Source of the DNA: Micromonospora sp. AMSO31t
GTDB lineage: Bacteria; Actinomycetota; Actinomycetes; Mycobacteriales; Micromonosporaceae
Assembly (NCBI RefSeq): GCF_008868175.1
Contig: NZ_WBKT01000017.1
Coordinates: forward strand, 1-62,753
Reading direction: 5' to 3'
Length of the DNA stretch: 62,753 nt
The notes under the pieces are model-generated. The model ran no database searches. It was not told where the DNA came from and worked only from the letters and a program-made list of their open reading frames with translations. Positions within the stretch are counted from its first letter, which is position 1, and each line of letters begins with the position of its first letter. Shown here piece by piece: positions 15,617 through 24,814 of this stretch. Position numbers and translations under genes: made by a program.

Positions 15617-18172
15617 GTGACCACCGTCGAGCAACCGGTGGACGTGCTGCTGAGCGACGGCACGACCGTCCAGCTGCGGCAGATCCGCCCGGACGACGCC
15701 GCGGCCGTCGTGGCCATGCACTCGCGCTTCTCCGAGCGCACCCGCTACCTGCGCTACTTCTCGCCGTACCCGCGCATCCCCGAGCGGGACCTGCAGCGGT
15801 TCGTCACCGTCGACCACCGCGACCGGGAGGCGTTCGTGGTGCTGGCCGGCGACCGGATCGTCGCCGTGGGCCGGTACGAGCGGCTCGGCCCCGGCTCCCC
15901 GGAGGCCGAGGTGGCCTTCGTGGTGGAGGACGCGTACCAGGGCCGGGGCATCGGGTCGGTGCTGCTGGAGCACCTGGCCGACGCGGCCCGGCGCTGGGGC
16001 ATCGTGCACTTCGTCGCCGAGGTGCTGCCGGCCAACGGGACGATGCTGCGGGTCTTCTCCGACTTCGGCTACCAGGTCCAGCGCCAGTTCGCCGACGGCG
16101 TCGTGCACCTGAACTTCCCGATCGCCCCCACCGAGGCGACGCTGGAGGTGCAGCGCGGCCGGGAGCACCGCACCGAGGCCCGCTCGATCGCCCGGCTGCT
16201 CGCCCCGCGCGGCATCGCCGTCTACGGCGCCAGCACCACCGGCCAGGGCGTCGGCGCGGCCCTGCTGGGGCACCTGCGCGACGGCGGGTTCACCGGCGCG
16301 ATCGTCCCCGTGCACCCGACCGCGGCGACCGTGGCCGGGCTGCCCGCGTACCCGTCGGCGGTCGACGCCGGCGCGGACGTGGACCTGGCCGTGGTGGCCG
16401 TCGCCCCGGAGGCGGTGACCGAGGTGGTCGCCGACGCCGCGCGGGCCGGCGCGCACGGACTGGTGGTGATCTCCGCCGGGTTCGCCGAGGCCGGCCCGGC
16501 GGGGGCGGCGGCCCAGCGCGCCCTGGTCCGCGCCGCGCACCTGGCCGGCATGCGCGTGGTCGGTCCGAACTGCCTGGGCGTCGCCAACACCGACCGTGCG
16601 GTACGCCTCAACGCCACCCTCGCCCCCGTGCTGCCCGCCCCCGGCCGGGTCGGCGTGTTCAGCCAGTCCGGCGCGTTCGGGGTGGCCCTGCTCGCCGAGG
16701 CGTCCCGGCGCGGCCTCGGCTTGTCCAGCTTCGTCTCGGCGGGCAACCGGGCCGACGTCTCCGGCAACGACCTGCTCCAGTACTGGCAGGACGATCCGGG
16801 CACCGACGTCATCACGCTCTACCTGGAGACGTTCGGCAACCCGCGCAAGTTCGCCCGGCTGGCCCGGCGCATCGGCCGGAGCAAGCCCGTCGTGGCGCTC
16901 GCCTCGCTGGCCCGCCCGCCGGGGGTCGGCGACGCGCCGGCCCTGGACGCCGCCGCGGTGAGCGCGCTGTTCGCCCAGTCCGGGGTGATCCGGGTGGACA
17001 CCGTCGCCGAACTGCTCGACGTCGGTGTGCTCCTGGCCCACCAGCCGCTGCCGGCCGGCCGCCGGGTCGCTGTGGTCGGCAACTCCTCGGCGCTGACCGG
17101 GCTGGCCGCCACGGCCTGCGCCGCCCAGGGCCTCACCGTGGCCGACGGCTACCCGGACGACGTGGGCCCCCGGGCCACCGCCGCCGAGTACGCCGCCGCG
17201 CTCGCCGCGTCCGCCGCCGACGAGCGGGTGGACGCCGTCGTGGCGGTGTTCGCCCCACCACTGCCCGGCCAGCTCACCGACCCGGAGGCCGACTTCACCA
17301 CCGCCCTGCCCGACGCGCGGACCACCGGCAAGCCCGTGGTGGCCACCTTCCTCGCCGGCCGGGTGCCCGCCGGGGTGCCCGCGTACCCGAGCGTGGAGGA
17401 GGCCGTCCGGGCCCTGGCCCGGGTCACCACGTACGCGGACTGGCTGCGCCGCCCGCCCGGCATGGTGCCCGAACTGGACCGGGTGGACCGGGCGGCCGGT
17501 CAGGCCGCGCTGCGCCCGGACGGCGCCGACCCGGCGGCGCTGCTGCGGGCGTACGGGATCGACGTGGTCGAGTCGGCGCCGGCGCAGTCGGCCGGGGAGG
17601 CGGTGGCGGCGGCGGAACGGCTCGGCTGGCCCGTCGCGCTCAAGGCGGCCGCCCCCGGGCTGCGGCACCGTCTCGACCTGGGTGCGGTCCGGCTCGACCT
17701 GCCCGACGCCGCCGCGCTGCGCCGCGCGTACGCCGACATGGCTGCGGTCTTCGGCGCGGACGTGCTGGTCCAGCCGATGGTCCCGCCGGGGGTGGCCTGC
17801 GTGGTGGAGCTGGTGGAGGATCCGGCGTTCGGGCCGGTGGTCGGCTTCGGCCTGGGCGGCGTGGCCACCGAGCTGCTCGGCGACCGGGCGTGGCGGGCGG
17901 TGCCGCTGACCGACCGGGACGCCGCCGAGCTGGTCGACGAACCGCGGGCCGCGCCGCTGCTGCGCGGCCACCGGGGCGCCGCGCCGGTGGACCGGGCGGC
18001 CCTGGTCGACCTGCTGCTGCGGGTGGGGCGGCTCGCCGACGAGCAGCCCCGGGTCCGGTCGCTCACCCTGAACCCGGTGCTGGCCCGGCCGGACGGCATC
18101 TCGGTGCTGCACGCCACCGTCCGCACCGGCGCCGAGGCGCCCCGCCCGGACACCGGCCCGCGCCGGCTGTGA
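15617..18172 (+). CDS. Pat-type protein lysine acetyltransferase (GNAT fused to NDP-forming acyl-CoA synthetase-like module)
   Basis: The 851-residue protein begins with a GNAT domain (about residues 17-170) carrying the acetyl-CoA loop EDAYQGRGIGSVLL. A CoA-binding Rossmann domain follows (from about 195, IAVYGASTTGQGVG), then a succinyl-CoA ligase-like flavodoxin domain (VGVFSQSGAFGVALL) and a C-terminal ATP-grasp half (from about 620, LLRAYGIDVVESAPAQ). GNAT at the N-terminus is the actinobacterial (Streptomyces PatA) order, the reverse of enteric Pat. It acetylates acyl-CoA synthetases in studied relatives. The GTG start lies 3 bp after acuC, so the two are an operon. Confidence 0.9.
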   Translation: MTTVEQPVDVLLSDGTTVQLRQIRPDDAAAVVAMHSRFSERTRYLRYFSPYPRIPERDLQRFVTVDHRDREAFVVLAGDRIVAVGRYERLGPGSPEAEVAFVVEDAYQGRGIGSVLLEHLADAARRWGIVHFVAEVLPANGTMLRVFSDFGYQVQRQFADGVVHLNFPIAPTEATLEVQRGREHRTEARSIARLLAPRGIAVYGASTTGQGVGAALLGHLRDGGFTGAIVPVHPTAATVAGLPAYPSAVDAGADVDLAVVAVAPEAVTEVVADAARAGAHGLVVISAGFAEAGPAGAAAQRALVRAAHLAGMRVVGPNCLGVANTDRAVRLNATLAPVLPAPGRVGVFSQSGAFGVALLAEASRRGLGLSSFVSAGNRADVSGNDLLQYWQDDPGTDVITLYLETFGNPRKFARLARRIGRSKPVVALASLARPPGVGDAPALDAAAVSALFAQSGVIRVDTVAELLDVGVLLAHQPLPAGRRVAVVGNSSALTGLAATACAAQGLTVADGYPDDVGPRATAAEYAAALAASAADERVDAVVAVFAPPLPGQLTDPEADFTTALPDARTTGKPVVATFLAGRVPAGVPAYPSVEEAVRALARVTTYADWLRRPPGMVPELDRVDRAAGQAALRPDGADPAALLRAYGIDVVESAPAQSAGEAVAAAERLGWPVALKAAAPGLRHRLDLGAVRLDLPDAAALRRAYADMAAVFGADVLVQPMVPPGVACVVELVEDPAFGPVVGFGLGGVATELLGDRAWRAVPLTDRDAAELVDEPRAAPLLRGHRGAAPVDRAALVDLLLRVGRLADEQPRVRSLTLNPVLARPDGISVLHATVRTGAEAPRPDTGPRRL

Positions 18173-18175
18173 GGC

Positions 18176-18583
18176 TCAGCCCCGGCTGGAGATCTGCTGC
18201 ACCGCCCAGGCGTTGCCGTCGGGGTCGGTGAGGAAGACGAAGCCGACGTTGTCCAGCGGGTGCGGGACCGGGCGCGGGTTCTGCCCGATCACCTGGATCT
18301 CGCTGACCTCGACGCCCCGCTCGACCAGCTCCGCGCGGGCCTTCTCCAGGTCGGGCACGACCAGTTGCAGCCCCTTGAGCGAGCCCGGCGGCATCTCGGG
18401 CACGACGCCCCGGCCGAGGACGATCGAGCACCCGGAGCCCGGGGGCGTGAGTTGGACGATCCGCCCGACGCCCCCCAGGTCGGTGTCGTGGTCGACGACG
18501 AAGCCGAGCCGCTCGGCGTAGAACTCCTTGGCCCGGTCCACGTCGGAGACCGGCACCACCACCACTTCCAGTGTCCAGTTCAT
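18176..18583 (-). CDS. VOC (glyoxalase/dioxygenase) superfamily protein
   Basis: This 135-residue protein has two beta-alpha-beta-beta-beta modules. The first is VVVVPVSDVDRAKEFYAERLGF, and the second ends in FVFLTDPDGNAWAVQQ. Members include glyoxalase I, bleomycin-resistance proteins and extradiol dioxygenases; here the metal ligands are not clear and no function is assigned. It converges on the Pat gene with a 3-bp gap. The ATG lies 6 nt after CACCCT on the minus strand, possibly leaderless. Confidence 0.85.
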   Translation of the reverse strand: MNWTLEVVVVPVSDVDRAKEFYAERLGFVVDHDTDLGGVGRIVQLTPPGSGCSIVLGRGVVPEMPPGSLKGLQLVVPDLEKARAELVERGVEVSEIQVIGQNPRPVPHPLDNVGFVFLTDPDGNAWAVQQISSRG

Positions 18584-18622
18584 CGCCCCAGGGTGACGGC
18601 CGCCGGCCGCCGCTTCAAGCGC

Positions 18623-18653
18623 GACAGGCCCCGGCGCACCGCCGGGGCCTGTC
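18623..18653 (-). terminator. Terminator hairpin after the group 2 sigma gene
   Basis: A 14-bp perfect stem (18623-18636 with 18640-18653) has a 3-nt loop. It lies 14 bp after the sigma gene stop. No U-tract is present, which is common for actinobacterial terminators. Confidence 0.7.
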
Positions 18654-18666
18654 GGGTGGGTCAGGA

Positions 18667-19653
18667 TCAGCAGGCGTACGCCTCCAGCCGGGTGGCCCGC
18701 TCCGGGTCGCGCAGCTTCAGCAGCGTCACCTTCTCGATCTGCCGGATCCGCTCCCGGGACAGCCCGAACTCGCGGCCCACCTCGTCGAGGGTGCGCTGCC
18801 GGCCGTCGTCCAGGCCGAACCGCAGCCGGATGACCGCCTGCTCCCGCTGGGAGAGGGTGGCCAGCACGATGCGGACCTCGTTGCGCAGTTCGCCGTCGCC
18901 GGCGGCCTCGCCCGGCTCCGCGTTGGGGTCCACGGCGGCGACGAAGTCGCCGAGCGCGCTCTCGCCGTCCTCGCCGACGGTCTGGTCCAGGCTCACCGGC
19001 TCCCGGTCGTACGAGATCAGCTCGATCACCTGGTACTCCGGGATCTCCAGCGCGGTGGCCACCTCGGCGACGGTGGGCTCCCGGCCCAGCGAGACCGACA
19101 GCTCGCGGCGGACCCGGACCATCCGGTTGACCTGCTCGACCATGTGCACTGGGATGCGGATGGTGCGGGCCTGGTCGGCCATGGCGCGGGTGATGGCCTG
19201 GCGGATCCACCAGGTGGCGTAGGTGGAGAACTTGTAGCCCTTGGTGTAGTCGAACTTCTCGACGGCGCGGATCAGGCCGAGGTTGCCCTCCTGGATGAGG
19301 TCGAGGAAGGCCATGCCCCGACCGGTGTAGCGCTTGGCGATGCTCACCACGAGCCGCAGGTTCGCCTCCAGCAGGTGGTCCTTGGCGGCGCGGCCCTCGG
19401 CCGCGATCAGCTCCAGGTCGGCGCGCAGCTCGCCGGAGACCGGGGTGCAGGTGGAGAGCTTCTCCTCGGCGAACAGGCCGGCCTCGATCCGCTTGCTCAG
19501 CTCGACCTCCTGCGCCGCGGTGAGCAGCTTGGTGCGGCCGATGCCGTTCAGGTACGCCCGAACCAGGTCCGTGGAGACGCCGCGCTCGTCGGTCGCGTCC
19601 AGGTCGGTCAGGGTGACGTCCATGTCCTGGTGCTCGATCATCTGCTGAGCCAT
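18667..19653 (-). CDS. Group 2 (HrdB-like) primary-type sigma factor
   Basis: This 328-residue sigma-70 protein lacks the long N-terminal region of HrdB. Region 1.2 starts near [31 protein letters not shown]. Region 2 ([25 protein letters not shown] and the -10 recognition helix [10 protein letters not shown]), region 3 and region 4 ([17 protein letters not shown]) are complete. By size it corresponds to mycobacterial SigB or Streptomyces HrdA/C/D; I cannot tell which. The ATG at 19651-19653 has GAGAGA upstream. A 204-bp part of region 2 is almost base-identical to hrdB at 34227-34430, far closer than the rest of the two genes. It probably has overlapping promoter use with HrdB in stress or stationary phase. 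Confidence 0.93.
   Translation of the reverse strand: MAQQMIEHQDMDVTLTDLDATDERGVSTDLVRAYLNGIGRTKLLTAAQEVELSKRIEAGLFAEEKLSTCTPVSGELRADLELIAAEGRAAKDHLLEANLRLVVSIAKRYTGRGMAFLDLIQEGNLGLIRAVEKFDYTKGYKFSTYATWWIRQAITRAMADQARTIRIPVHMVEQVNRMVRVRRELSVSLGREPTVAEVATALEIPEYQVIELISYDREPVSLDQTVGEDGESALGDFVAAVDPNAEPGEAAGDGELRNEVRIVLATLSQREQAVIRLRFGLDDGRQRTLDEVGREFGLSRERIRQIEKVTLLKLRDPERATRLEAYAC
19135..19338. repeat. 204-bp tract shared with the hrdB gene (copy 1)
   Basis: This tract matches 34227-34430 in the same orientation with two mismatches (at 19150 and 19318), while the coding sequence just outside diverges at many third positions. It encodes sigma region 2.1-2.4. Confidence 0.9.
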
Positions 19654-19878
19654 CTCTGTCTCTCCCCGTGTCCGTCGTGCCGTACCGGTCCGTGCCGTCC
19701 GCCGGCGCGGTGGTGCCGGTGAGGAACAGCTTGGCGGGCTGGGCGTGAAACGGGAGTGAGGCGATCGGGGACCCGACAGCAATCCGGGCGGAACAGCGGC
19801 TGTGTCTTGCCGGGCCCGGTTACCGTGCCAGCGGCCGGCCAGCGAGGTTCGGCGACGCACAGGCGATCGGAGGACGTG

Positions 19879-20667
19879 GTGGTCTTCAAGCGGCTCATGC
19901 AGGCGATGGGTGTGGGTGGACCGTCGGTGGAGACGGTGCTGGCCAACCCGAACTGCCGGCCCGGCGGGCAGGTGGAGGGCCGCGTCCAGGTGGTCGGCGG
20001 GGACCACCCGGTGGATGTGAGCTACGTCGCGCTCGGCCTGGTCACCCGGGTCGAGGTGGAGAGCGGCGACTCGGAGTACGACACCACGCAGGAGTTCGGC
20101 CGCGCCCAGGTGACCGGCGCGTTCCGGCTGGACCCGGGTCAGCGGTACGAGGTGCCGTTCCGTTTCCAGGTGCCCTGGGAGACCCCGCTCACCGACCTGT
20201 ACGGCCAGCACCTGCACGGGATGACGATGGGGCTGCGGACCGAGCTGGAGGTGGCCCGGGCCGTCGACAAGGGCGACCTGGACGCGGTGGCGGTGCATCC
20301 GCTGCCCGCGCAGGAGCGGCTGCTGGAGGCGTTGCTCCGGTTGGGTTTCCGGTTCGCCCGGGCCGACGTCGAGCGCGGCCACCTCTACGGCGTGCGGCAG
20401 AGCCTGCCGTTCTACCAGGAGATCGAGTTCCACCCGGCGCCGCAGTACGCGCGCGCCATGAACCAGCTCGAACTGACCTTCGTCACCGACCCGCAGCAGG
20501 TGCACGTGGTGCTGGAGCTGGACAAGCGCGGCGGCGTGTTCACCGAGGGCCGCGACGCGTTCGGCCGCTTCACGGTCGACCACGCGACGGCGGACCGCAC
20601 CGACTGGGCCGCCCAGCTCGACGGCTGGCTGCGCCAGTCCCTGTCCCGCCGCGGCCTCTTCTTCTGA
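19879..20667 (+). CDS. Spo0M-like sporulation-control (arrestin-fold) protein
   Basis: The 262-residue protein begins [20 protein letters not shown], the signature of the Spo0M family, and continues with beta-strands ([26 protein letters not shown]) of an arrestin-like sandwich. In Bacillus, Spo0M modulates sporulation and cell-division interactions; in actinomycetes the role is unproven. Of two adjacent GTG codons (19876 and 19879) the second is chosen because GGAGGA (19869-19874) is then 4 nt away. It diverges from the sigma gene and ends before palindrome C. Confidence 0.85.
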   Translation: MVFKRLMQAMGVGGPSVETVLANPNCRPGGQVEGRVQVVGGDHPVDVSYVALGLVTRVEVESGDSEYDTTQEFGRAQVTGAFRLDPGQRYEVPFRFQVPWETPLTDLYGQHLHGMTMGLRTELEVARAVDKGDLDAVAVHPLPAQERLLEALLRLGFRFARADVERGHLYGVRQSLPFYQEIEFHPAPQYARAMNQLELTFVTDPQQVHVVLELDKRGGVFTEGRDAFGRFTVDHATADRTDWAAQLDGWLRQSLSRRGLFF

Positions 20668-20680
20668 CCGTCCCTTCCTC

Positions 20681-20740
20681 GTTGATCAAGAGATTTGCGT
20701 CTCGGCAGGGCCGATTCCTGACGCAAACCTCTTGATCGAC
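20681..20740. repeat. Palindromic intergenic element C (GTTGATCA type)
   Basis: The 21-nt arms (20681-20701 and 20720-20740) pair except for one G-T pair and one A/C mismatch, around an 18-nt loop. The left arm begins GTTGATCAAGAG and ends TTTGCGTC. It lies between convergent spo0M-like and dtd genes, so it can terminate both. It shares the GTTGATCA tip with element B. Confidence 0.8.
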
Positions 20741-20750
20741 AGGGCGGGGG

Positions 20751-21173
20751 TTACAGGTCCAGGAGGAGGGTGCGGGGGCCTACGTTGACGCTTTCCACCA
20801 GCATGTGGGTGCGGAAGCGGCCGGTTTCTACCTTGGCGCCGCGGGCGCGGAGGGTTTCCACCACGGCGTTCACCAGGGGTTCCGCCACCTCGGCGGGGGC
20901 GGCGGCGGTCCAGCTCGGTCTTCTGCCCTTGCGGGCGTCGCCGTAGAGGGTGAACTGGCTGACCACGAGGACGGGGGCGCCGGTGTCGGCGGCGCTGCGC
21001 TCGTCGTCCAGGATGCGCAGTTCGTGGATCTTGCGGGCCATGGTGGCGGCCACCTGCGGGGTGTCCGTGTGGGTCACGCCCAGCAGCACCAGCAGGCCGT
21101 CGGCGATCTCGCCGACCACCTCCCCGTCGACCGTCACGGCGGCCCGCCCGACGGTCTGCACCACCGCCCGCAT
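20751..21173 (-). CDS. dtd: D-aminoacyl-tRNA deacylase
   Basis: The enzyme hydrolyses D-aminoacyl-tRNA (and Gly-tRNAAla), recycling mischarged tRNAs. The 140-residue product has the typical [17 protein letters not shown] start, the active-site motif [17 protein letters not shown] and the C-terminal [11 protein letters not shown] that carries the Gly-cisPro element. The family is usually 140-150 residues, so it is complete. The ATG overlaps the TGA of the upstream methyltransferase gene by one base, so the two are translationally coupled. Confidence 0.95.
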   Translation of the reverse strand: MRAVVQTVGRAAVTVDGEVVGEIADGLLVLLGVTHTDTPQVAATMARKIHELRILDDERSAADTGAPVLVVSQFTLYGDARKGRRPSWTAAAPAEVAEPLVNAVVETLRARGAKVETGRFRTHMLVESVNVGPRTLLLDL

Positions 21174-22657
21174 CAGTCCGCCACCGGCTCGACCAGGCCG
21201 CGCTCGACCAGGTGCGCCACGATCGGCCCGGCCGCCTCGGCCAGCTCGTCCGGTGCGACGTCGTGCGCGGCGGCGAGCAGGGCGAGCTGGTCGCGCAGCG
21301 GCAGCCGTCCGTCCGCGCCGCCGACCAGGGCGAGCACCAGCGGATCGATCTCCTCGGACCAGCGCAGCCCGCGCGGCATGGCGAGGACCTGGCGGTCCAC
21401 CGCCCAGCCCTCCTCACCCATGGTGGCCTCCTGGCGCAGCTGGAGCCCGTCGGCGGCCCGGTAGCGGGCGGCGAGGAGGCCGTCGGCGCCCCGGGCGCGC
21501 AGCCAGTCCTGCCGACCGAACCACTCGTCCACGCGGTCGCCCAGCGGCGGCTCCACCCGCTGGCGCAGGTCCTCCACCCGGACGATCGGCTCGTCGTGGC
21601 CGCCCCGGCGCAGCGAGACGATGCCGAACCCGATCGCCTCCACCTTGTGCGCGTCGAACCAGTCCAGCCAGGCCGCCATCCGCTGCGGATCGGCCGTCTC
21701 GCCGACGTCGGTGAGCCACAGGTTGACGTACGCCATCGGGTCGGCCACCTCGCGCTGGATCACCCAGGCGTCCAGCCCGGTGCCGGCGAACCAGCCGGTC
21801 ACCCGCTCGGCCCAGTCCTCGCCGGTGACGTGCACCCAGTTGGCCAGGTACTGCATCGTCCCGCCCTCGGCGAGCAGGTGCGGGGCGGCGGTGGCCAGTT
21901 CGGCGCCGATGGCGTCGCCGACCCGGCCGGAGTCCCGGTAGACGTGCGTGGTGGTGCCCGGACCCACCACGAACGGCGGGTTGCTGACCACCAGGTCGAA
22001 CCGGCGGCCGGCCACCGGGGCGACCAGGTCGCCGCGGAGCAGCTCCCAGTCCTGACCGTTGAGGGCGGCGGTGGTGGCGGCGAAGCGCAGCGCCCGTTCG
22101 GAGACGTCGGTGACGGTGATCCGGCGGGCGTGGGTGGACAGGTGCAGGGCCTGGACGCCCGAGCCGGTGCCCAGGTCCAGCGCGGTCTCCACGGGCCTGC
22201 GCACGGTCGCGCCGATCAGCGTCTGGGTGGCCCCGCCGATGCCCAGCACGTGCTCGGCGTGCAGCGGGCGGCCGGGACGGGCGCTGGCCGGCACGTCGGC
22301 GAGCACGAACCAGTCGTCGCCGTACGGCTCCAGGTCGACCCCGGCGCGCAGGCCGTCGCCGTGCCGCTCGACCAGGCCCCCGGCCAGCGCCTCCTCGACG
22401 GTCAGCGGGGCGAGCGCGGCGGCCACCGCCGGCTCCGGCTCGGTCTGGTCGCAGATGTAGACCCGGATCAGCGTGGCGAGCGGGTCGCGGTCCTCGGTGG
22501 CGCGCAGCGCGGCGCGGAAGTCGTTGCGGGCCACCGCGCCGGTGGCCTGCGGGCCGAGCCGGTCGGCGATGCCGTTGGCGGTGAAGCGCGCCCGGGTCAG
22601 CGCGGTGCGCAGCGCGTCGACGCCGGCGGGGGAGAGCAGCATGTCGTGACGGTCCAC
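21173..22657 (-). CDS. Class I methyltransferase with NPPF motif (HemK/RsmC-like)
   Basis: The 494-residue protein has an N-terminal helical segment (about 1-130) and a central methyltransferase domain. This domain has motif [17 protein letters not shown] and motif [15 protein letters not shown] long C-terminal part contains winged-helix-like repeats. Asn-Pro-Pro-Phe/Tyr motifs mark N-methyltransferases of DNA, RNA or protein glutamine, so a translation-factor or rRNA substrate is plausible. The GTG at 22655-22657 is preferred; CAGGAT lies 6 nt upstream, possibly a leaderless -10. It precedes dtd in an operon, which also hints at a translation-related role. Confidence 0.85.
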   Translation of the reverse strand: MDRHDMLLSPAGVDALRTALTRARFTANGIADRLGPQATGAVARNDFRAALRATEDRDPLATLIRVYICDQTEPEPAVAAALAPLTVEEALAGGLVERHGDGLRAGVDLEPYGDDWFVLADVPASARPGRPLHAEHVLGIGGATQTLIGATVRRPVETALDLGTGSGVQALHLSTHARRITVTDVSERALRFAATTAALNGQDWELLRGDLVAPVAGRRFDLVVSNPPFVVGPGTTTHVYRDSGRVGDAIGAELATAAPHLLAEGGTMQYLANWVHVTGEDWAERVTGWFAGTGLDAWVIQREVADPMAYVNLWLTDVGETADPQRMAAWLDWFDAHKVEAIGFGIVSLRRGGHDEPIVRVEDLRQRVEPPLGDRVDEWFGRQDWLRARGADGLLAARYRAADGLQLRQEATMGEEGWAVDRQVLAMPRGLRWSEEIDPLVLALVGGADGRLPLRDQLALLAAAHDVAPDELAEAAGPIVAHLVERGLVEPVAD

Positions 22658-22699
22658 GTCGTCATCCTGCCTCGCCGGGCGGTTCTCCCGGCCGGCACC

Positions 22700-22780
22700 C
22701 GGCAGATCCATACCGCCAGCTCATGGTATCGGCCGTTATCTCTTTTATGTTCATCGATGCATGGCTACCATCTGGCCCAA
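22700..22780. promoter_or_regulatory. AT-richer divergent promoter region before the subtilase gene
   Basis: This stretch is visibly richer in A+T than its surroundings and contains two short inverted repeats, CCATACC...TGGTATCGG and ATnnnCATCGATGnAT. No clear -35/-10 pair could be fixed. Confidence 0.3.
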
Positions 22781-22842
22781 CATCCGCCGATGGGCGTCCC
22801 CGGTGGCCGAGAGTCCGGGCGCGCCCGGTAGGGAGCCAGACG

Positions 22843-24066
22843 ATGTCCGACGTGTCCGTTCCCCGGCGGCGTGCGCTGCGCGCGCTCGCCGTCACGGCCG
22901 CCGCCGCGGCCCTCGCCGCCGCCGCCTCCACCCCCGCCCTCGCCGCACCGACCGGCGACGTCCGCTACGCCTCCGCCCCCGACGCCATCAGCGGCAGCTA
23001 CCTCGTGGTGCTGAAGGGCGACGCGGTCGGCGCCGCGAACAGCCTCGCCGCCCGCACCGCGGTGCCGGACCGGGCCGCCGGCCTGGCCAGGCGCTACGGC
23101 GGCAGCGTCGGGACGGTGTGGAGCGCCGCCCTCACCGGCTACAGCGCGACGATGAGCCCCGCGCAGGCCCGCCGGCTGGCCGCCGACCCGGCCGTCGCGT
23201 ACGTCGAGCAGGACCGGGTCGTCACCACCCAGGCCACCCAGACCAACCCGCCGTCCTGGGGCCTGGACCGGATCGACCAGCGCAACCTGCCGTTGAACTC
23301 CAGCTACACCTACCCGAACACGGCCTCGAACGTCCGGGCGTACATCATCGACACCGGCATCCGGACCACCCACACCGACTTCGGTGGGCGGGCCACCTGG
23401 GGCACCAACACGGTCGACAGCAACAACACCGACTGCAACGGCCATGGCACCCACGTCGCCGGCACCGTGGGCGGCACCCGGTACGGCGTGGCCAAGGGCG
23501 TCCGCCTCGTCGCGGTCAAGGTGCTCAACTGCTCCGGCAGCGGCAGCACCACCGGCGTGGTGAGCGGCATCAACTGGGTCACCTCGAACGCCGTGAAGCC
23601 GGCCGTGGCCAACATGAGCCTCGGCGGCGGCGTCAGCAGCTCGATCGACAACGCGGTGACCAGCTCGGTCAACTCCGGCGTCACGTACGCGGTGGCGGCC
23701 GGCAACTCCAGCGCCAACGCCTGCAACTACTCGCCGGCGCGGGCCGCCGCCGCGATCACCGTCGGCTCCACCACCAGCAGCGACGGGCGCTCGTCCTTCT
23801 CCAACTACGGCTCCTGCGTGGACATCTTCGCCCCCGGGTCGAGCATCGTCTCCGCGTACCGGACCAGCGACACCGCCAGCAGCACGCTGAGCGGCACCTC
23901 GATGGCGTCGCCGCACGTGGCCGGCGCGGCGGCGCTGGTGCTCGGCGCCAACCCGTCGTACACCCCGGCGCAGGTGGCCAGCTACCTGACCACCAACGCC
24001 ACCACCGGCAAGGTGACCAACCCCGGCTCCGGCTCGCCGAACCGGCTGCTCTTCGTCGTCAACTGA
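22843..24066 (+). CDS. Secreted subtilisin-like serine protease (S8A, proteinase K type)
   Basis: The 407-residue precursor has a signal peptide ending near ALA-AP (residue 35), preceded by Arg-Arg-Arg. An I9 inhibitor prodomain follows (about 40-130, SYLVVLKGDAVGA ... AYVEQDRVV), then the catalytic domain. The triad is visible: Asp in YIIDTGIRTTH, His in NGHGTHVAGTVGG and Ser in GTSMASPHVAGAAAL. Several Cys residues (NNTDCNGHG, LNCSGSG, NACNYS, GSCVDIF) fit the two disulfides of proteinase K-like enzymes. No C-terminal extension is present. The ATG has GGGAG 7 nt upstream. It is a monocistronic exported scavenging protease. Confidence 0.95.
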   Translation: MSDVSVPRRRALRALAVTAAAAALAAAASTPALAAPTGDVRYASAPDAISGSYLVVLKGDAVGAANSLAARTAVPDRAAGLARRYGGSVGTVWSAALTGYSATMSPAQARRLAADPAVAYVEQDRVVTTQATQTNPPSWGLDRIDQRNLPLNSSYTYPNTASNVRAYIIDTGIRTTHTDFGGRATWGTNTVDSNNTDCNGHGTHVAGTVGGTRYGVAKGVRLVAVKVLNCSGSGSTTGVVSGINWVTSNAVKPAVANMSLGGGVSSSIDNAVTSSVNSGVTYAVAAGNSSANACNYSPARAAAAITVGSTTSSDGRSSFSNYGSCVDIFAPGSSIVSAYRTSDTASSTLSGTSMASPHVAGAAALVLGANPSYTPAQVASYLTTNATTGKVTNPGSGSPNRLLFVVN

Positions 24067-24179
24067 CGATCCCGCGGCCGCGCGGCCCGGTGGACCCCAC
24101 CCCTGTCCACCGGGCCGTGCCGCGCGTGCCGCGGGGAGTCGGCGTGGCGGGCGGCGGCGGGCGGGGCAGGATGGAGGGC

Positions 24180-24755
24180 ATGACGCTCTCGCTGCCCATC
24201 GACCCGCAGGCCAACGAGCTGCTGGCACGCAGCCCGCTGGCGCTGCTCCTCGGCATGGTGCTGGACCAGCAGGTGCCGATGGAGAAGGCGTTCTCCTCCC
24301 CGTACGTGCTGGCGCAGCGGCTCGGCCACGAGCCCGACGCTCGGGAGCTGGCCGAATACTCCCCGGAGGCCCTGGTCGAGCTGTTCGCCACGCCGCCGGC
24401 CCTGCACCGGTTCCCCAAGGCCATGGCGGCCCGGGTGCAGGAGGTCTGCCGGGCCCTGGTCGAGCGCTACGACGGCGACCCGGCCCGGCTCTGGTCGGAG
24501 GCGGCCGACGGCACGGACCTGCTGCGCCGGGTCGGCGAGCTGCCCGGTTTCGGCCGGCAGAAGGCGCAGATCTTCGTGGCCCTGCTCGGCAAGCGGTTCG
24601 GGATCACCCCGGACGGCTGGCGCGAGGCGGCCGGTGGCTACGGCGACGCGGACGCGTACCGGTCGGTGGCCGACGTGACCGACCCCGAGTCGCTGCGCCG
24701 GGTCCGGGAGTTCAAGCAGCGGATGAAGGCGGAGGCGAAGGCCGCCAAGGGCTGA
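24180..24755 (+). CDS. HhH-GPD-type base-excision repair protein
   Basis: The 191-residue protein has a helix-hairpin-helix LPGFGRQKAQIFVALL (about residues 125-140) and the N-terminal segment SPLALLLGMVLDQQVPMEKAF typical of a small actinobacterial HhH-GPD group. It is shorter than Nth or AlkA and lacks an Fe-S cluster, and the catalytic Asp is not obvious, so glycosylase activity is inferred. Of two in-frame ATGs (24171, 24180) the second is chosen because CAGGAT lies 7 nt upstream, as in leaderless genes of this window. Confidence 0.8.
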   Translation: MTLSLPIDPQANELLARSPLALLLGMVLDQQVPMEKAFSSPYVLAQRLGHEPDARELAEYSPEALVELFATPPALHRFPKAMAARVQEVCRALVERYDGDPARLWSEAADGTDLLRRVGELPGFGRQKAQIFVALLGKRFGITPDGWREAAGGYGDADAYRSVADVTDPESLRRVREFKQRMKAEAKAAKG

Positions 24756-24814
24756 CGCAACCCGCGCCCGCGCTGCCTCGTTGTCATGATCGTCAAGGTG
24801 GCGACGACGGGCGG

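Noticed and set aside
14147..18112. Open frame of over 1300 codons antisense to acuC and the acetyltransferase, and a frame of similar length on the sense strand
   Set aside because: Both translations are compositionally biased shadows. The real frames carry full catalytic motifs and coupled start/stop codons.
24778..24800. A GTTGTCATGATCGTCAAGG stretch resembling half of a GTTGATCA palindrome
   Set aside because: No complementary arm is present within 100 bp and the tip differs. It may be a remnant but cannot be supported.
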